A stretch of DNA of 64,000 nt from Lachnospiraceae bacterium (GTDB lineage Bacteria > Bacillota > Clostridia > Lachnospirales > Lachnospiraceae). The DNA is taken from NCBI GenBank assembly GCA_024699325.1, contig JAILPS010000024.1:27405-91404 (forward strand). The letters run 5' to 3'. Below, piece after piece: positions 43,930 through 53,921 of this stretch; within the stretch, counting starts at the first letter, position 1; each line of letters begins with the position of its first letter. The notes under the pieces are model-generated. The model was not told the DNA's origin. It did no database searches and saw nothing but the letters and a program-made list of their open reading frames with translations. Position numbers and translations under genes: made by a program.

Positions 43930-45681
43930 CTATGCTTCCTTTCTCTCGAGAAGTCTAAGAGTCTCCCCGCAGGCCTGGCCGCCGTAGAATTTGTCCAGCA
44001 CATCCTTAAACACGGCGTGCTGTGGCGAAGCCTTCATAAACATTGTCATGCTGCTCTTAAGTCTGGCGCTGTCCGCCTCCCCGAATATCTTCACGGGGTC
44101 CGTGGTCGGGCTGTCATAGAGCGTTCTTGTGAGCCTTAAAAGGTTTTCCCCGAGCACGGGGTCATCCACGAACTCTCTTGCCTCCTCGATATCTCTTATG
44201 GAGTAGACCTTCGCGCTGTAGCCCTTATTCATGCCCTCTATCTGCGGGAACATGTACGCCATGTAGTTGCCCTTCTTGCGGCCTGACTTAATCTCCATCA
44301 CGGCGATGTCAAAATCCTCGTTCTGCGGCTCCACAAACCTGCTAAGCCCCGGCTTCTTCTTCTTGAATATGTTCAGCACATTTGTCGCGTCATCCTTAAT
44401 GATATGTCCCGCAATCTTCATCTCGTCCTTAAAACTGTAGGTCTTCCACGAAGGCTCCCTGCGGATGGAGTTGATGATTCCCATGAAGCGCAGCACAAAT
44501 GTGTACAGGTTGTAGAACGGATAGATGAAGAGGTAGAGGATCTTGTGCATGTAGTAGCGCTTGTCCTCCTTATAATCCTTCAAAAACAGCGAAATATTTA
44601 TATAGTACAGAAACGCTGACAGGACGTAGAGCGCATATATGAGAAGCAGCGCCAAAAGCGTGGTCCTCAGGTTGTAGCCAAAAAACGTTAGGGCAATCAG
44701 CGCGAAGTACCATATGAGTCTAGGGAATGCAAATGTGTGATCCACCAGAAGTGTTCCAAAAGACGAATCCTTATACATTCTGTGGATGCCAAGAGCATTC
44801 TTAAAAAACAGATGGTAGACCTCAAGCTCTCCAATCTGCCAGCGCTGGCGCTGCGTGTAGAGCTTGTTGCCGTCGTCTATGGGCGACACGTAGAATATGG
44901 CGTTCTCGCAGTATGAAACCTTCTTCTTGCGGCGCTTGATCTGGAAGGTCATGTGTGCATCCTCACAGATGGTGTCCGTGTTGTACATGAAGGTCTGCAT
45001 GATTGCGGATTTTCTAAATGCTGAGAACGCTCCGGAGATGGTGAACAGCCTGTTCTTCTCGGAGTCGTAGTTTCTTCCTGCCAGGAACGAATGGCAGTAC
45101 TCTATGTACTCCATCTTCCTGAGGACTCTAAGGGACCACTTCTTAGTCGCGTCTATCTCGTCCCTCTCCGTGAGAATTGTTCCTGTCAGGCAGTGTATCT
45201 CAGGGTGGCTCTCAAACCTCTTCACAACATTTAAGAGGGCGTCCTTTTCGAGTCTTCCATCGCTGTCGATGTTCATGACATATTTGCCGTGGCAGTTAAA
45301 CAGCGCCTTGTTGAGCGCCTTGGATTTGCCCTGATTGGAGGAGAACCAATACATGGACAGGTCCGGATACTCTATCTGGCACTCCTGGAACACCTCGAAG
45401 CTTCTGTCGCGGCTTCCATTGTCCACCAGCATGATGGTGATGTGGTTGCTGTCATAGGAGGACTCCTCTATGGAGCGGATACATTTCTTCAGAGTGTCCG
45501 CAGAGTTGTACACAGGGATTATGAGAGATATCTCAGGGTATCCCGTGAGGGGCGCATCCTTTTTCTTAAACAAATATTTCCTGAGCAACAAAAAGAAGTT
45601 TCCGATGGAGGGAATAATCTCCACCACGAGAGGAATGATGACCCAGGAAAGCCAGAATAATATCTCTGAACTAAGCTTCAT
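43930..45681 (-). CDS. Exosortase G-associated family 2 glycosyltransferase fused to DUF1810
   Basis: A 583-residue membrane protein. After an N-terminal helix, a GT2 domain (about 48-290) shows VYNSADTL, a DxD-type NIDSDG at 137-142, CEDAHMT near 239-245 and the processive-type QRQRW at 277-281. Three or four membrane helices follow at about 310-405. Residues about 447-583 match the DUF1810 domain from start to end (RFVEPQN, SGRKKGNYMAYMFPQ, LKSSMTMFM, FYGG). Exosortase G-linked transferases normally stop near 440 residues. The frame is continuous, so the fusion is not an evident error. It overlaps the exosortase gene by four bases. Acceptor and sugar are unknown. Confidence 0.88.
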   Translation of the reverse strand: MKLSSEILFWLSWVIIPLVVEIIPSIGNFFLLLRKYLFKKKDAPLTGYPEISLIIPVYNSADTLKKCIRSIEESSYDSNHITIMLVDNGSRDRSFEVFQECQIEYPDLSMYWFSSNQGKSKALNKALFNCHGKYVMNIDSDGRLEKDALLNVVKRFESHPEIHCLTGTILTERDEIDATKKWSLRVLRKMEYIEYCHSFLAGRNYDSEKNRLFTISGAFSAFRKSAIMQTFMYNTDTICEDAHMTFQIKRRKKKVSYCENAIFYVSPIDDGNKLYTQRQRWQIGELEVYHLFFKNALGIHRMYKDSSFGTLLVDHTFAFPRLIWYFALIALTFFGYNLRTTLLALLLIYALYVLSAFLYYINISLFLKDYKEDKRYYMHKILYLFIYPFYNLYTFVLRFMGIINSIRREPSWKTYSFKDEMKIAGHIIKDDATNVLNIFKKKKPGLSRFVEPQNEDFDIAVMEIKSGRKKGNYMAYMFPQIEGMNKGYSAKVYSIRDIEEAREFVDDPVLGENLLRLTRTLYDSPTTDPVKIFGEADSARLKSSMTMFMKASPQHAVFKDVLDKFYGGQACGETLRLLERKEA

Positions 45682-46304
45682 CGCATCTTACCTTCCTTCT
45701 TTTCATTGACCTGCGCATAGCTGAATTTTCCTATTCTCTGGTGCTGTATCTGTGTTTTTGTGAAAATGTAGTAATAGAGAATGATGACCAGGCAGTAGAA
45801 TACCAGACGTCCGACGATGGCGTGGGCCACGAAGTATGCGTCCGTTCCAAATATTCTGATGCTCATGACGATTATGATGATCCTGAAGAAGTTAAACAAT
45901 TCTATGCAGAAACAGCCGATCACGCCGTTTATGAGCTTCTGCCTCCAGTTGTAGACAGGAAAAAAAGACAGAAGACTAACAAAAACAATCATCTCTATGA
46001 TGCCCGAGCACTCGAGGTCGATGTAGAGAGATGCTATCGTGTTTTCCGTCTCAATATAGATTATTCCAAGACTGGGATACGCGTCAAACAGCTCAAACAT
46101 TCCTCCGTAAACCCTGAGCACAGAGGTGAAGCCGTAGATGAGCGGCCCCTTGATGTAGTTTGTCATAAACAGCAGTATCAGAAATATCCCACAGACACCA
46201 AGGAGAAAGTGAAAAAACTCCAACTTTCCCCTCCTGAAAACTCCTAATAAATATATCCACAGTATCACTGCGATAATCGCGATTATTCTAATTAACCATT
46301 CCAT
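45678..46304 (-). CDS. xrtG: Exosortase, XrtG type
   Basis: A 208-residue membrane protein with about seven helices. The exosortase triad is placed as expected: Cys99 in DLECSG, Arg141 in NFFRII and His161 in VAHAIVG. Exosortases are transpeptidase-like enzymes that cut C-terminal sorting signals as proteins leave the membrane; XrtG is the Gram-positive type. It sits between PTPS-like protein B and the glycosyltransferase, in the order seen for exosortase G systems. Its presumed substrate is encoded at the head of the same operon. Confidence 0.9.
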   Translation of the reverse strand: MEWLIRIIAIIAVILWIYLLGVFRRGKLEFFHFLLGVCGIFLILLFMTNYIKGPLIYGFTSVLRVYGGMFELFDAYPSLGIIYIETENTIASLYIDLECSGIIEMIVFVSLLSFFPVYNWRQKLINGVIGCFCIELFNFFRIIIIVMSIRIFGTDAYFVAHAIVGRLVFYCLVIILYYYIFTKTQIQHQRIGKFSYAQVNEKKEGKMR

Positions 46305-46307
46305 GCG

Positions 46308-46655
46308 TCATTCCTTATCAGATGTAATCCTGCGCTCTATCACGTAGACCTGAACGGGCTTGTCTGAAAACTCCAGCTTCATAAGCCTGGCCCTGTCCTT
46401 AGTAAGCGCATCAATATCCTTAAACAATGTCTCGGCAATATCCTCGATATATGTGTCATACATGATATCGTTAAGGTTTCTGCCCTTGTAAATGCCCAAA
46501 TAATCCCTGATAGCGCCATACACGGCGTCCTGCTCACTCTCCTCCATGTCAAGTTCACATGTCACACCAAATGTGTGGGGGTGAGCCCCGTGCTCTGACT
46601 TGTTCGGATTATGCATGGCATTGAACCTGTAATCAAACCTATAACAGTATGCCAT
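46308..46655 (-). CDS. 6-pyruvoyl-tetrahydropterin-synthase-like protein B of the exosortase G locus
   Basis: A 115-residue T-fold protein related to protein A. It keeps a likely zinc-binding set (NAMH and HPHTF) but has lost the NPTxEN substrate motif and the terminal Glu (FSDKPVQVYVI instead), so ordinary pterin chemistry looks unlikely. GAGGAAGG precedes the ATG, which overlaps the substrate gene by 17 bases. Two diverged copies flank the exosortase and transferase, which suggests the two proteins work together, perhaps as a heteromer. Confidence 0.75.
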   Translation of the reverse strand: MAYCYRFDYRFNAMHNPNKSEHGAHPHTFGVTCELDMEESEQDAVYGAIRDYLGIYKGRNLNDIMYDTYIEDIAETLFKDIDALTKDRARLMKLEFSDKPVQVYVIERRITSDKE

Positions 46656-47448
46656 CCTCTTCCTTCCTCTTTCTGAGATTGATCACCACGCCTGTCACAC
46701 ACAGTCCCGCACAGGCTATAGCCAGAGGTGCGCCGTATGTGGACACGCCCGCGGCCGTAATTCTCCTGTACATAAGGTTAGGTGTGAAAAACTCGATGAC
46801 AGAGACATTGTCAAATGTGATATTGGAATTCTGATACTGGAAATCCTCGCAGTATATTTTTAATTCGATTTCGTTGTTGATACCGCCTTCCTTGACAGCT
46901 ATGCAGGCCTCGCCGCATACAGCCAGCTCAGAAGACACAGAGCCCGCGCGGTGGCGAACCTGAACTGTGTAAACTCCCGGCTCCCAACCTGCCACTGCTC
47001 CTGTGAGCTCGTTGCCATTCTCATCGGTGACCTGAAATGCTGCCATCTCGCCGTCGATGTAGAACTGGTAGTCGTTGCCGTTGAATTTAGCGCCGTAATC
47101 CCTTGAAAATGTTATGTGAAGATACACGCACGCCCCGTCAGAATATAACTGCATGGCATGGCGCACGTTGGTGTCGTAGGTGCCTTCCTCGGTCTTATAG
47201 CACACGCCGTCAACCCAGACGCCCCAATACCAGCAGTTGCCTGAGTTATCCCAGTTGTATTCGTAGGACACAGGAATATCTTCCCAGTCGTCAAACGAAC
47301 CGTCCATCTGTATGTCCGCGGTGTTTGTGAGACCAAACTCGCTGCTATACGTCATGGCGCTTCCACTTGTCGGGAGGAACAGAATTCCTGCGATCATGGC
47401 AAACATCACCACTACAGAAAAAACCCTTCTTAATACCATCTTTTTCAT
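46639..47448 (-). CDS. Exosortase substrate with Firmicu-CTERM-type sorting signal
   Basis: A 269-residue exported protein. A signal peptide (basic start, helix, ending TSGSA) leads to a beta-sandwich with ADIQMDGSFDDWEDIP near residue 45, a motif common in CBM9/DOMON-like folds. The C-terminus has the tripartite sorting layout: a short linker, a helix (PLAIACAGLCVTGVVI) and a basic tail (NLRKRKEED). ATG at 47448 follows GGAGGTATGTA. It is the first gene of the exosortase operon and hence its probable dedicated substrate. Confidence 0.85.
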   Translation of the reverse strand: MKKMVLRRVFSVVVMFAMIAGILFLPTSGSAMTYSSEFGLTNTADIQMDGSFDDWEDIPVSYEYNWDNSGNCWYWGVWVDGVCYKTEEGTYDTNVRHAMQLYSDGACVYLHITFSRDYGAKFNGNDYQFYIDGEMAAFQVTDENGNELTGAVAGWEPGVYTVQVRHRAGSVSSELAVCGEACIAVKEGGINNEIELKIYCEDFQYQNSNITFDNVSVIEFFTPNLMYRRITAAGVSTYGAPLAIACAGLCVTGVVINLRKRKEEDGILL

Positions 47449-47520
47449 TACATACCTCCAAAGTCCTGTGGACATTCAAAGACACACAAAAGCTGCTCCC
47501 CCCAAGCATTTCCTGATTTT

Positions 47521-47549
47521 ATTCTAACCAACCAAAATAATTATTTCAA
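47521..47549 (-). promoter_or_regulatory. Promoter of the exosortase G operon
   Basis: TTGAAA and TAGAAT are separated by 17 bases on the minus strand, about 70 bases before the first gene of the operon. Confidence 0.7.
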
Positions 47550-47617
47550 TCAGCCCCAAATACTTAATCTTCGCAAAAAACGTCCATTAAAATGCGAAAA
47601 CGATTACCTAAAAACAC

Positions 47618-47647
47618 AAAAAGACACCCCGGACGAGCCGGGATGCC
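47618..47647 (-). terminator. Terminator after uvrA
   Basis: GC-rich hairpin (CCCGG/CCGGG core with flanking pairs) followed by T-rich sequence on the minus strand, next to the uvrA stop. Confidence 0.85.
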
Positions 47648-47649
47648 TG

Positions 47650-50472
47650 TTATGCCAAGTATTTTTTCACGTACTTACCTGTGTATGATGCAGGGTTTTG
47701 GGCCACCTGTTCAGGTGTTCCCTCGCACACAACTGTGCCGCCCCTGTCGCCGCCCTCAGGCCCCATGTCGACTATGTAGTCGGCGGTCTTGATGACGTCT
47801 AAATTGTGCTCTATGACGACCACGGTGTTGCCCCCGTCGGTAAGTCTCTGGAGTATCTCGACGAGCTTGTGGACATCCGCAAAATGCAGTCCGGTGGTCG
47901 GCTCGTCGAGTATGTAGATCGTCCGGCCCGTGCTTCTTCTGCTGAGCTCCGTTGCCAGCTTAATTCTCTGCGCCTCGCCTCCTGAGAGCGTGGTGGATGG
48001 CTGGCCAAGCCTGATGTAAGACAGACCCACATCGTAGAGAGTCTGTATCTTATTCTCTATGGAAGGAACGTTCTTGAAAAACTTAAGTGCCTCCTCCACG
48101 GTCATGTTTAAAACATCCGCGATGGACTTATCCTTGTACTTGACCTCCAAAGTCTCGCGGTTGTAGCGCCTGCCGCCGCAGACCTCGCAGGGCACATACA
48201 CATCCGGCAGGAAATGCATCTCTATCTTGATGATACCGTCTCCAGAGCACGCCTCACATCTTCCGCCCTTGACGTTGAAGCTAAATCTTCCCTTCGTGTA
48301 GCCCCTGGTCTTGGAATCCACAGTCTGGGCGAAGAGATCTCTTATCATGTCAAACACGCCCGTGTAGGTTGCAGGATTTGACCTTGGCGACCTTCCTATA
48401 GGGCTCTGGTCGATATTTATGACCTTATCGAGCTTGTCATAGCCCACCACCGTGTCGCACTTGCCGGGAATACATCTCGCGCGGTTCAGCTTCTTCTCAA
48501 GATACTTATACAGTATCTCATTCACAAGGGAACTCTTGCCTGAGCCTGACACACCTGTCACGCAGGTGAACACGCCTGTCGGGAACTTCACGTCCACATG
48601 CTTGAGATTATTCTCCGCTGCGCCCTTGACTGTGAGCCACCCTGTAGGCTTCCTCCTCTCAGAAGGCACAGGAATGAACCTCCTGCCGCTCAGATAATCG
48701 CCTGTTATGGACGCAGGACAGTTCATGATGTCCTCGGCAGTGCCCGTCGCGATAACCTCGCCTCCGTGCTCGCCGGCCCACGGTCCGATATCCACAATAT
48801 AGTCCGCAGCCCTCATGGTGTCCTCGTCGTGCTCAACCACAATCACAGTATTTCCAATATCGCGAAGCTTCGTGAGCGTCGCGAGAAGCTTATCGTTATC
48901 CCTCTGGTGAAGGCCTATGCTGGGCTCATCCAGAATATAGGCAACGCCCACCAGTCCCGAACCAATCTGTGTGGCAAGTCTGATTCTCTGGGCCTCACCT
49001 CCGGAAAGCGAGCCCGTATTTCTGGCAAGGCTAAGATAGTCAAGACCCACGTCGCATAAGAATTTGAGCCTTCCCTTGATCTCCTTGATAATCTCGCTTC
49101 CGATGCTAAGCTGCATGCTGCTAAGCTGCATGTTGGCGACAAAATCCAGCATATCCCTGATGGACATGATGGTCATCTCGTAGATATTCTTATCCGCAAC
49201 CGTAACCGCAAGCGAGGTCTTCTTAAGCCTCATGCCGTTACACTCAGAGCATGGCGCAATCCTCATGAATGTCTCATACTCCGCCTTCGTGGTCTCAGCC
49301 GAGGTCTCGCGGTATCTTCTGGCCACATTTTTGATGAGACCCTCAAATGTTATGTCGTAGACGCCCTCGCCTCTCTGACCCTTGTAGTGAACCTTCACCA
49401 TGCGGCTGCCTATTCCGTAGAGCAGGAGGTCATGAATGTCCTTCGGATAATCTTCAAATGGTGTGTCCAGGCTGAAGCCATACTCCTCACACAGGGCATC
49501 CAAAACCGCCCTGGAGAAGCTTCCGGGGGTCTGGCAGGACTGCCAGCCGAGCACCGCGATGGCTCCCTGGTTTATGGAGAGGCTCTTGTCAGGAATCATC
49601 AGATCCTCGTCAAACTCCATGGTAAAGCCCAGTCCCGCGCACGCAGGGCAGGCTCCGAAGGGGTTGTTGAAGGAGAAGCTTCTAGGCTCCACCTCGTCAA
49701 TGGTTATTTCACAGTCAGGGCATGCAAAGCTCTGGCTGAAGTTTAACACCTCGCCGTCAACTGTCTCCACGCTTGCAAGTCCCTCGCCAAGCTTCAGGGC
49801 GTTCTCTAAGGAGCCCGTAAGTCTGCTCTCTATTCCCTCCCTTATGGAGAGACGGTCCACAACTATCTCAACCGTGTGCTTCTTATTCTTGTCAAGCTTA
49901 ATATCCTCGGAGAGGTCATATATGATGCCGTCAATTCTGGCTCTCACATATCCGCTCTTCTTAGCCTGCTCCAAAACCTTCACATGCTCGCCCTTGCGCC
50001 CTCTGACAACCGGCGCTGAGACGTAGAAGCGGCTGCCCTCGGGAAGCCTCATGACCTGATCAACCATCTGGTCAATGGTCTGCTTAACGATCTCGCGTCC
50101 GCAGTTTGGACAGTGGGGAATGCCCACTCTCGCGTAGAGAAGTCTCAGATAATCATATATCTCAGTGACTGTTCCAACCGTGGATCTGGGGTTTCTGTTG
50201 GTTGACTTCTGGTCGATGGATATGGCCGGGCTTAAGCCCTCGATGCTCTCAACCGCAGGCTTCTCCATCTGTCCCAAAAACTGTCTGGCATAGGAAGACA
50301 AGCTCTCCATATACCTTCTCTGACCTTCTGCATAAATCGTGTCAAATGCGAGCGAGCTCTTGCCTGAACCTGAGACTCCGGTCATGACAACCAGCTTGTT
50401 CCTCGGAATATCTATGTCTATGTTCTTCAGATTGTGCTCCGATGCACCTCTAATCTTAATAAATTCGCCCAT
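47650..50472 (-). CDS. uvrA: Excinuclease ABC subunit A
   Basis: A 940-residue ABC-type ATPase that finds DNA damage with UvrB. Two Walker A motifs ([19 protein letters not shown] near 32 and [15 protein letters not shown] near 640), two ABC signatures (LSGGEAQR) and zinc modules (CPDCE...CPAC; CEAC...CEVC) are complete. The start overlaps the uvrB stop by one base, so the pair is translationally coupled. Confidence 0.98.
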   Translation of the reverse strand: MGEFIKIRGASEHNLKNIDIDIPRNKLVVMTGVSGSGKSSLAFDTIYAEGQRRYMESLSSYARQFLGQMEKPAVESIEGLSPAISIDQKSTNRNPRSTVGTVTEIYDYLRLLYARVGIPHCPNCGREIVKQTIDQMVDQVMRLPEGSRFYVSAPVVRGRKGEHVKVLEQAKKSGYVRARIDGIIYDLSEDIKLDKNKKHTVEIVVDRLSIREGIESRLTGSLENALKLGEGLASVETVDGEVLNFSQSFACPDCEITIDEVEPRSFSFNNPFGACPACAGLGFTMEFDEDLMIPDKSLSINQGAIAVLGWQSCQTPGSFSRAVLDALCEEYGFSLDTPFEDYPKDIHDLLLYGIGSRMVKVHYKGQRGEGVYDITFEGLIKNVARRYRETSAETTKAEYETFMRIAPCSECNGMRLKKTSLAVTVADKNIYEMTIMSIRDMLDFVANMQLSSMQLSIGSEIIKEIKGRLKFLCDVGLDYLSLARNTGSLSGGEAQRIRLATQIGSGLVGVAYILDEPSIGLHQRDNDKLLATLTKLRDIGNTVIVVEHDEDTMRAADYIVDIGPWAGEHGGEVIATGTAEDIMNCPASITGDYLSGRRFIPVPSERRKPTGWLTVKGAAENNLKHVDVKFPTGVFTCVTGVSGSGKSSLVNEILYKYLEKKLNRARCIPGKCDTVVGYDKLDKVINIDQSPIGRSPRSNPATYTGVFDMIRDLFAQTVDSKTRGYTKGRFSFNVKGGRCEACSGDGIIKIEMHFLPDVYVPCEVCGGRRYNRETLEVKYKDKSIADVLNMTVEEALKFFKNVPSIENKIQTLYDVGLSYIRLGQPSTTLSGGEAQRIKLATELSRRSTGRTIYILDEPTTGLHFADVHKLVEILQRLTDGGNTVVVIEHNLDVIKTADYIVDMGPEGGDRGGTVVCEGTPEQVAQNPASYTGKYVKKYLA

Positions 50473-52460
50473 TACCTGTTCTGAAGATAACTCTTCAGCT
50501 CCTTCATCTGGTCGCGAAGTTCAGCCGCCGTCTCAAAATCCAGCTCCGCCGCAGCTCTTCTCATGTTCTTCTCGACCTTCTCTATAAGCTTCCTAAGCTC
50601 CTGATTGCTCATGGATTCAGGATCCTTCTCCAGCTTATCCTTGGCCTTCTCGGCCTCAACATTGATAGTGATAATATCCCTCACAGCCTTCTTGATGGTC
50701 TGCGGGGTGATGCCGTGCTCCTCGTTGTAGCGCTTTTGAATTCCACGCCTTCTCTCAGTCTCCGAGATGGCTCTCATCATGGAACCCGTCATGTTGTCGG
50801 CGTACATGATGACGCGTCCGTCAACATTTCTCGCGGCACGACCGATGGTCTGGATGAGGGATGTCTCAGAACGCAGGAAACCCTCCTTGTCAGCGTCAAG
50901 TATCGCCACAAGGGCAATCTCCGGAATGTCCAAACCCTCTCTTAGGAGGTTGATGCCCACAAGCACGTCAAAAACATCCAGTCGCATGTCCCTGATGATC
51001 TGCGCGCGCTCAAGCGTCTCTATGTCAGAGTGCATGTATTTGACCCTGATGCCCACATCTCTCAGATACTCCGTCAGATCCTCCGCCATCTTCTTCGTAA
51101 GCGTGGTGATCAACACCTTATTCTTCTGCTCCACGGTCTTCCTGATCTCCCCGATAAGGTCATCAATCTGTCCCTCCACAGGTCGGACGCTCACCTCGGG
51201 GTCTAGAAGTCCCGTAGGTCTTATAACCTGCTCGGTTCTTAAAAGCTCGTGGTCGCTCTCGTAGGGGCCGGGCGTCGCTGACACGAAGAGCACCTGGTTT
51301 AAATGATCCTCAAACTCCCCGAAGTTTAGTGGTCTGTTGTCAAGCGCCGAGGGCAGTCTGAAGCCAAAATCCACCAGCGTCTGCTTCCTCGAGCGGTCGC
51401 CGTGATACATTCCGCCAACCTGGGGTATGGTCATGTGGCTCTCGTCTATCATGAGCATGAAATCCTTCGGAAAATAGTCAAGCAGCGTGTAGGGAGGCTC
51501 TCCGGGCGCCGTTCCGATCAGGTGCCTTGAGTAGTTTTCTATGCCTGAGCAGAAGCCCGTCTCCCGCATAATCTCCACGTCGTATCTGGTCCTCTCCTCA
51601 ATCCTCTGCGCCTCTATGAGCTTATCCTTTCGTCTAAACTCTGCGACGCACTGCTCCATCTCCGCAAGTATCGCCTCCGTAGCCCTCTCCATCTTCTCCT
51701 TCGACACAACATAGTGTGAGGCCGGGAATATCGCCACGTGGTTTAAGCCGTTCTTAATCGTTCCTGTGAGGGGGTCAAACTCGCTGATTCTGTCCACCTC
51801 GTCGCCGAAGAACTCGACTCTCACCGCCGTCTCAGAGCTGTCCGCAGGGAATATTTCCACGGTGTCGCCCCGCACGCGAAATGTTCCTCTCTTAAAATCC
51901 ATCTCGCCTCTTGCGTACTGTATGTCCACCAGCTTCCTGATGACCTCGTCGCGGTCCTTAATCATGCCGGGGCGAAGACTCACAACCATCTCCTTATAGT
52001 CGATGGGGGAACCCAGACCGTAGATGCAGGAAACGCTGGCCACGATTATGACATCCCGCCTCTCAGAGAGTGCCGCAGTGGCTGAGTGTCTGAGCTTATC
52101 AATCTCCTCATTGACAGAGGAATCCTTCTCGATGTACTGGTCCTTAGACGGCACATAGGCCTCCGGCTGATAGTAGTCGTAGTAGCTCACGAAGAACTCC
52201 ACAGCATTGTCCGGGAAGAACTCCTTGAATTCGCTGTAGAGCTGGCCTGCCAAAGTCTTGTTGTGGGCAAGTATCAGGGTCGGCTTATTGAGCCTGGCTA
52301 TGATGTTAGCCATGGTAAATGTCTTGCCTGAGCCCGTAACTCCCAAAAGAGTCTGAAACTGGTTACCCTCCAAAAAACCCTGGGTAAGTGTGTCTATAGC
52401 CGCCGGCTGATCTCCCGTGGGCTCGTAGGGCGACACCAGATGAAATAACTTCTCTTCCAT
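50472..52460 (-). CDS. uvrB: Excinuclease ABC subunit B
   Basis: A 662-residue helicase-like repair protein. It has Walker [11 protein letters not shown] near residue 40, the damage-probing beta-hairpin in [13 protein letters not shown], motif [11 protein letters not shown], and a C-terminal UvrC-binding UVR motif ([21 protein letters not shown] region). GGAGTTTTT precedes the ATG. A promoter and a terminator-like leader hairpin lie upstream. Confidence 0.98.
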   Translation of the reverse strand: MEEKLFHLVSPYEPTGDQPAAIDTLTQGFLEGNQFQTLLGVTGSGKTFTMANIIARLNKPTLILAHNKTLAGQLYSEFKEFFPDNAVEFFVSYYDYYQPEAYVPSKDQYIEKDSSVNEEIDKLRHSATAALSERRDVIIVASVSCIYGLGSPIDYKEMVVSLRPGMIKDRDEVIRKLVDIQYARGEMDFKRGTFRVRGDTVEIFPADSSETAVRVEFFGDEVDRISEFDPLTGTIKNGLNHVAIFPASHYVVSKEKMERATEAILAEMEQCVAEFRRKDKLIEAQRIEERTRYDVEIMRETGFCSGIENYSRHLIGTAPGEPPYTLLDYFPKDFMLMIDESHMTIPQVGGMYHGDRSRKQTLVDFGFRLPSALDNRPLNFGEFEDHLNQVLFVSATPGPYESDHELLRTEQVIRPTGLLDPEVSVRPVEGQIDDLIGEIRKTVEQKNKVLITTLTKKMAEDLTEYLRDVGIRVKYMHSDIETLERAQIIRDMRLDVFDVLVGINLLREGLDIPEIALVAILDADKEGFLRSETSLIQTIGRAARNVDGRVIMYADNMTGSMMRAISETERRRGIQKRYNEEHGITPQTIKKAVRDIITINVEAEKAKDKLEKDPESMSNQELRKLIEKVEKNMRRAAAELDFETAAELRDQMKELKSYLQNR

Positions 52461-52473
52461 AAAAACTCCAAAA

Positions 52474-52498
52474 CGGGGGATCTTCTAGATCCCCCGCC
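52474..52498 (-). terminator. Terminator-like hairpin in the uvrB leader
   Basis: CGGGGGATC/GATCCCCCG arms with a five-base loop, then TTTTGGAGTTTTT, which is also the uvrB ribosome site. It lies downstream of the uvrB promoter, so it may act as an attenuator as well as ending the S41 protease transcript. Confidence 0.65.
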
Positions 52499-52528
52499 AT
52501 ATACGTTTGACCTGTGTTTCAAGGTCCT

Positions 52529-52557
52529 ATTATAACATACTAACCATGTGTATTCAA
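52529..52557 (-). promoter_or_regulatory. Promoter of uvrB-uvrA
   Basis: TTGAAT and TATAAT are separated by 17 bases on the minus strand, upstream of the leader hairpin. No SOS (LexA) box was recognised. Confidence 0.75.
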
Positions 52558-52571
52558 GAACAAATGTTTGA

Positions 52572-53864
52572 TTAATGTTCCATCAGATAGTCATATGCCG
52601 CCTTCACCTGGTTGTCTGACTCCCAGTCCCCGTCCTCAGCCGCCGCAGCAGCCTCGCTGTCATACTCGAGCACGATGTCAGGAGTGATACCTGTGCCGTG
52701 TATGCATCTGCCGTTTGGCGTGTAATAGGTTGATATGGTGAGCTTGACAGCCGAGCCGTCGGCCAGAGGTCTGATGGTCTGAACGATACCCTTGCCAAAC
52801 GACTGGGTTCCGATTAACACGCCCCTTCCATAGTCCTGAATAGCTCCCGCCATAATCTCTGACGCGCTGGCTGAGTTGCCGTCGATCAAAATCGCCAGAG
52901 GAATGTCGTTGTAGCTTGCGTCCGAAGAGTATTCGTTCTTGTTGCCGTCCTTATCCTCCGTGTAGACTATAAGTCCCTCAGGGAGAAGCTCGTCAACTAT
53001 GGACACAACGCTTGAAACCAGACCGCCGGGATTACTTCTGAGGTCTATGATGAGCTTGGTCATGCCCTCGTCCGTCAGCTCCTTCAAAACCTTGCTGAAC
53101 TGGTTGACCGTAACTGCGTCAAACTCTGAGATGGCGATGATGCCAACGCCGTTGTCGAGCATTCTTCCGGCAACGCTTGTCACCTCTATCTTGTTTCTGG
53201 TAACCACCACATCCCAGGTCTCCCCTGTGGATGGTCTGTTGACCGTGATATTAACCGTGGTGCCCTCCTCGCCCTTTAAAAGCGATGTGGCATATGAGAG
53301 CTCCATATCCGCGGTGCTCGCGCCCTCAACCGCCGTCACCAGATCGTCGACCTGTATTCCGGCCTCTGCCGCGCCGCTTCCTTCAAACAGGGAAACTATG
53401 CGGATGTAGCCCGTCTCCTCGTCCTTGGAAACCAGGGCTCCAAGACCTGCGTATGTTCCGTTGGTGCTGGACATAAGCGCCTTGTATTCCTCCACCGTGT
53501 AGTAGGCAGAGTACTTATCTCCCAGGCTGTCCACCATGGCCTTATAGACGTCCTCCGCCATAGTGTCGTAGTCGATATCGTAGAGATAAGTGTTGTCGAT
53601 GACAGTCTCTATGAGCTTGATCTTCTTCTGGATGGCGGCGATGCTGTCCTGCGCCGTGTCGCTCACCTCGTATTCGCTCAGCACCTCATTGAAGGCATCG
53701 CTCATAGTCTTCTTCTGAACTAAGAGGAGAATGATGCACACGATGCTCATGACAATCATTCCAACTAAGAATCCGTTAAATGCGCTTCCAAACCCCTTCT
53801 TGCTCTTCTTAGGGGAGTCATCCTCCTCAAGTAATTCGTTGTTTAACTCTTCAAAATTATTCAA
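52572..53864 (-). CDS. S41-family C-terminal-processing protease
   Basis: A 430-residue membrane-anchored serine protease of CtpA type. Its layout is an acidic N-terminal tail, a membrane helix near 30-50 (GFLVGMIVMSIVCIILLL), a PDZ domain (about 130-215), then the S41 core. The nucleophile Ser lies in GNSASASEI, with the Lys general base in SFGKGIVQT. TTG at 53864 with AGAGGTG is preferred; the in-frame ATG at 53885 follows a hairpin without a ribosome site. Such proteases trim exported proteins outside the membrane. Confidence 0.92.
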   Translation of the reverse strand: MNNFEELNNELLEEDDSPKKSKKGFGSAFNGFLVGMIVMSIVCIILLLVQKKTMSDAFNEVLSEYEVSDTAQDSIAAIQKKIKLIETVIDNTYLYDIDYDTMAEDVYKAMVDSLGDKYSAYYTVEEYKALMSSTNGTYAGLGALVSKDEETGYIRIVSLFEGSGAAEAGIQVDDLVTAVEGASTADMELSYATSLLKGEEGTTVNITVNRPSTGETWDVVVTRNKIEVTSVAGRMLDNGVGIIAISEFDAVTVNQFSKVLKELTDEGMTKLIIDLRSNPGGLVSSVVSIVDELLPEGLIVYTEDKDGNKNEYSSDASYNDIPLAILIDGNSASASEIMAGAIQDYGRGVLIGTQSFGKGIVQTIRPLADGSAVKLTISTYYTPNGRCIHGTGITPDIVLEYDSEAAAAAEDGDWESDNQVKAAYDYLMEH

Positions 53865-53885
53865 AACACACCTCTGACAATACAT

Positions 53886-53912
53886 TGCCCCGACCACTGA
53901 TCGGGGCAATAA
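53886..53912. terminator. Hairpin between the CdaR-type regulator and S41 protease genes
   Basis: ATTGCCCCGA/TCGGGGCAAT inverted repeat lies ten bases after the regulator stop. The following T-run is weak on the minus strand, so it may terminate only partly. Confidence 0.55.
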
Positions 53913-53921
53913 ATATAATAA

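Noticed and set aside
43930..45681. Suspicion that the transferase-DUF1810 junction is an assembly or frameshift artefact
   Set aside because: The frame is open without interruption, the linker is charged and protein-like, and the DUF1810 part is complete. This stays listed as a check in the finding.
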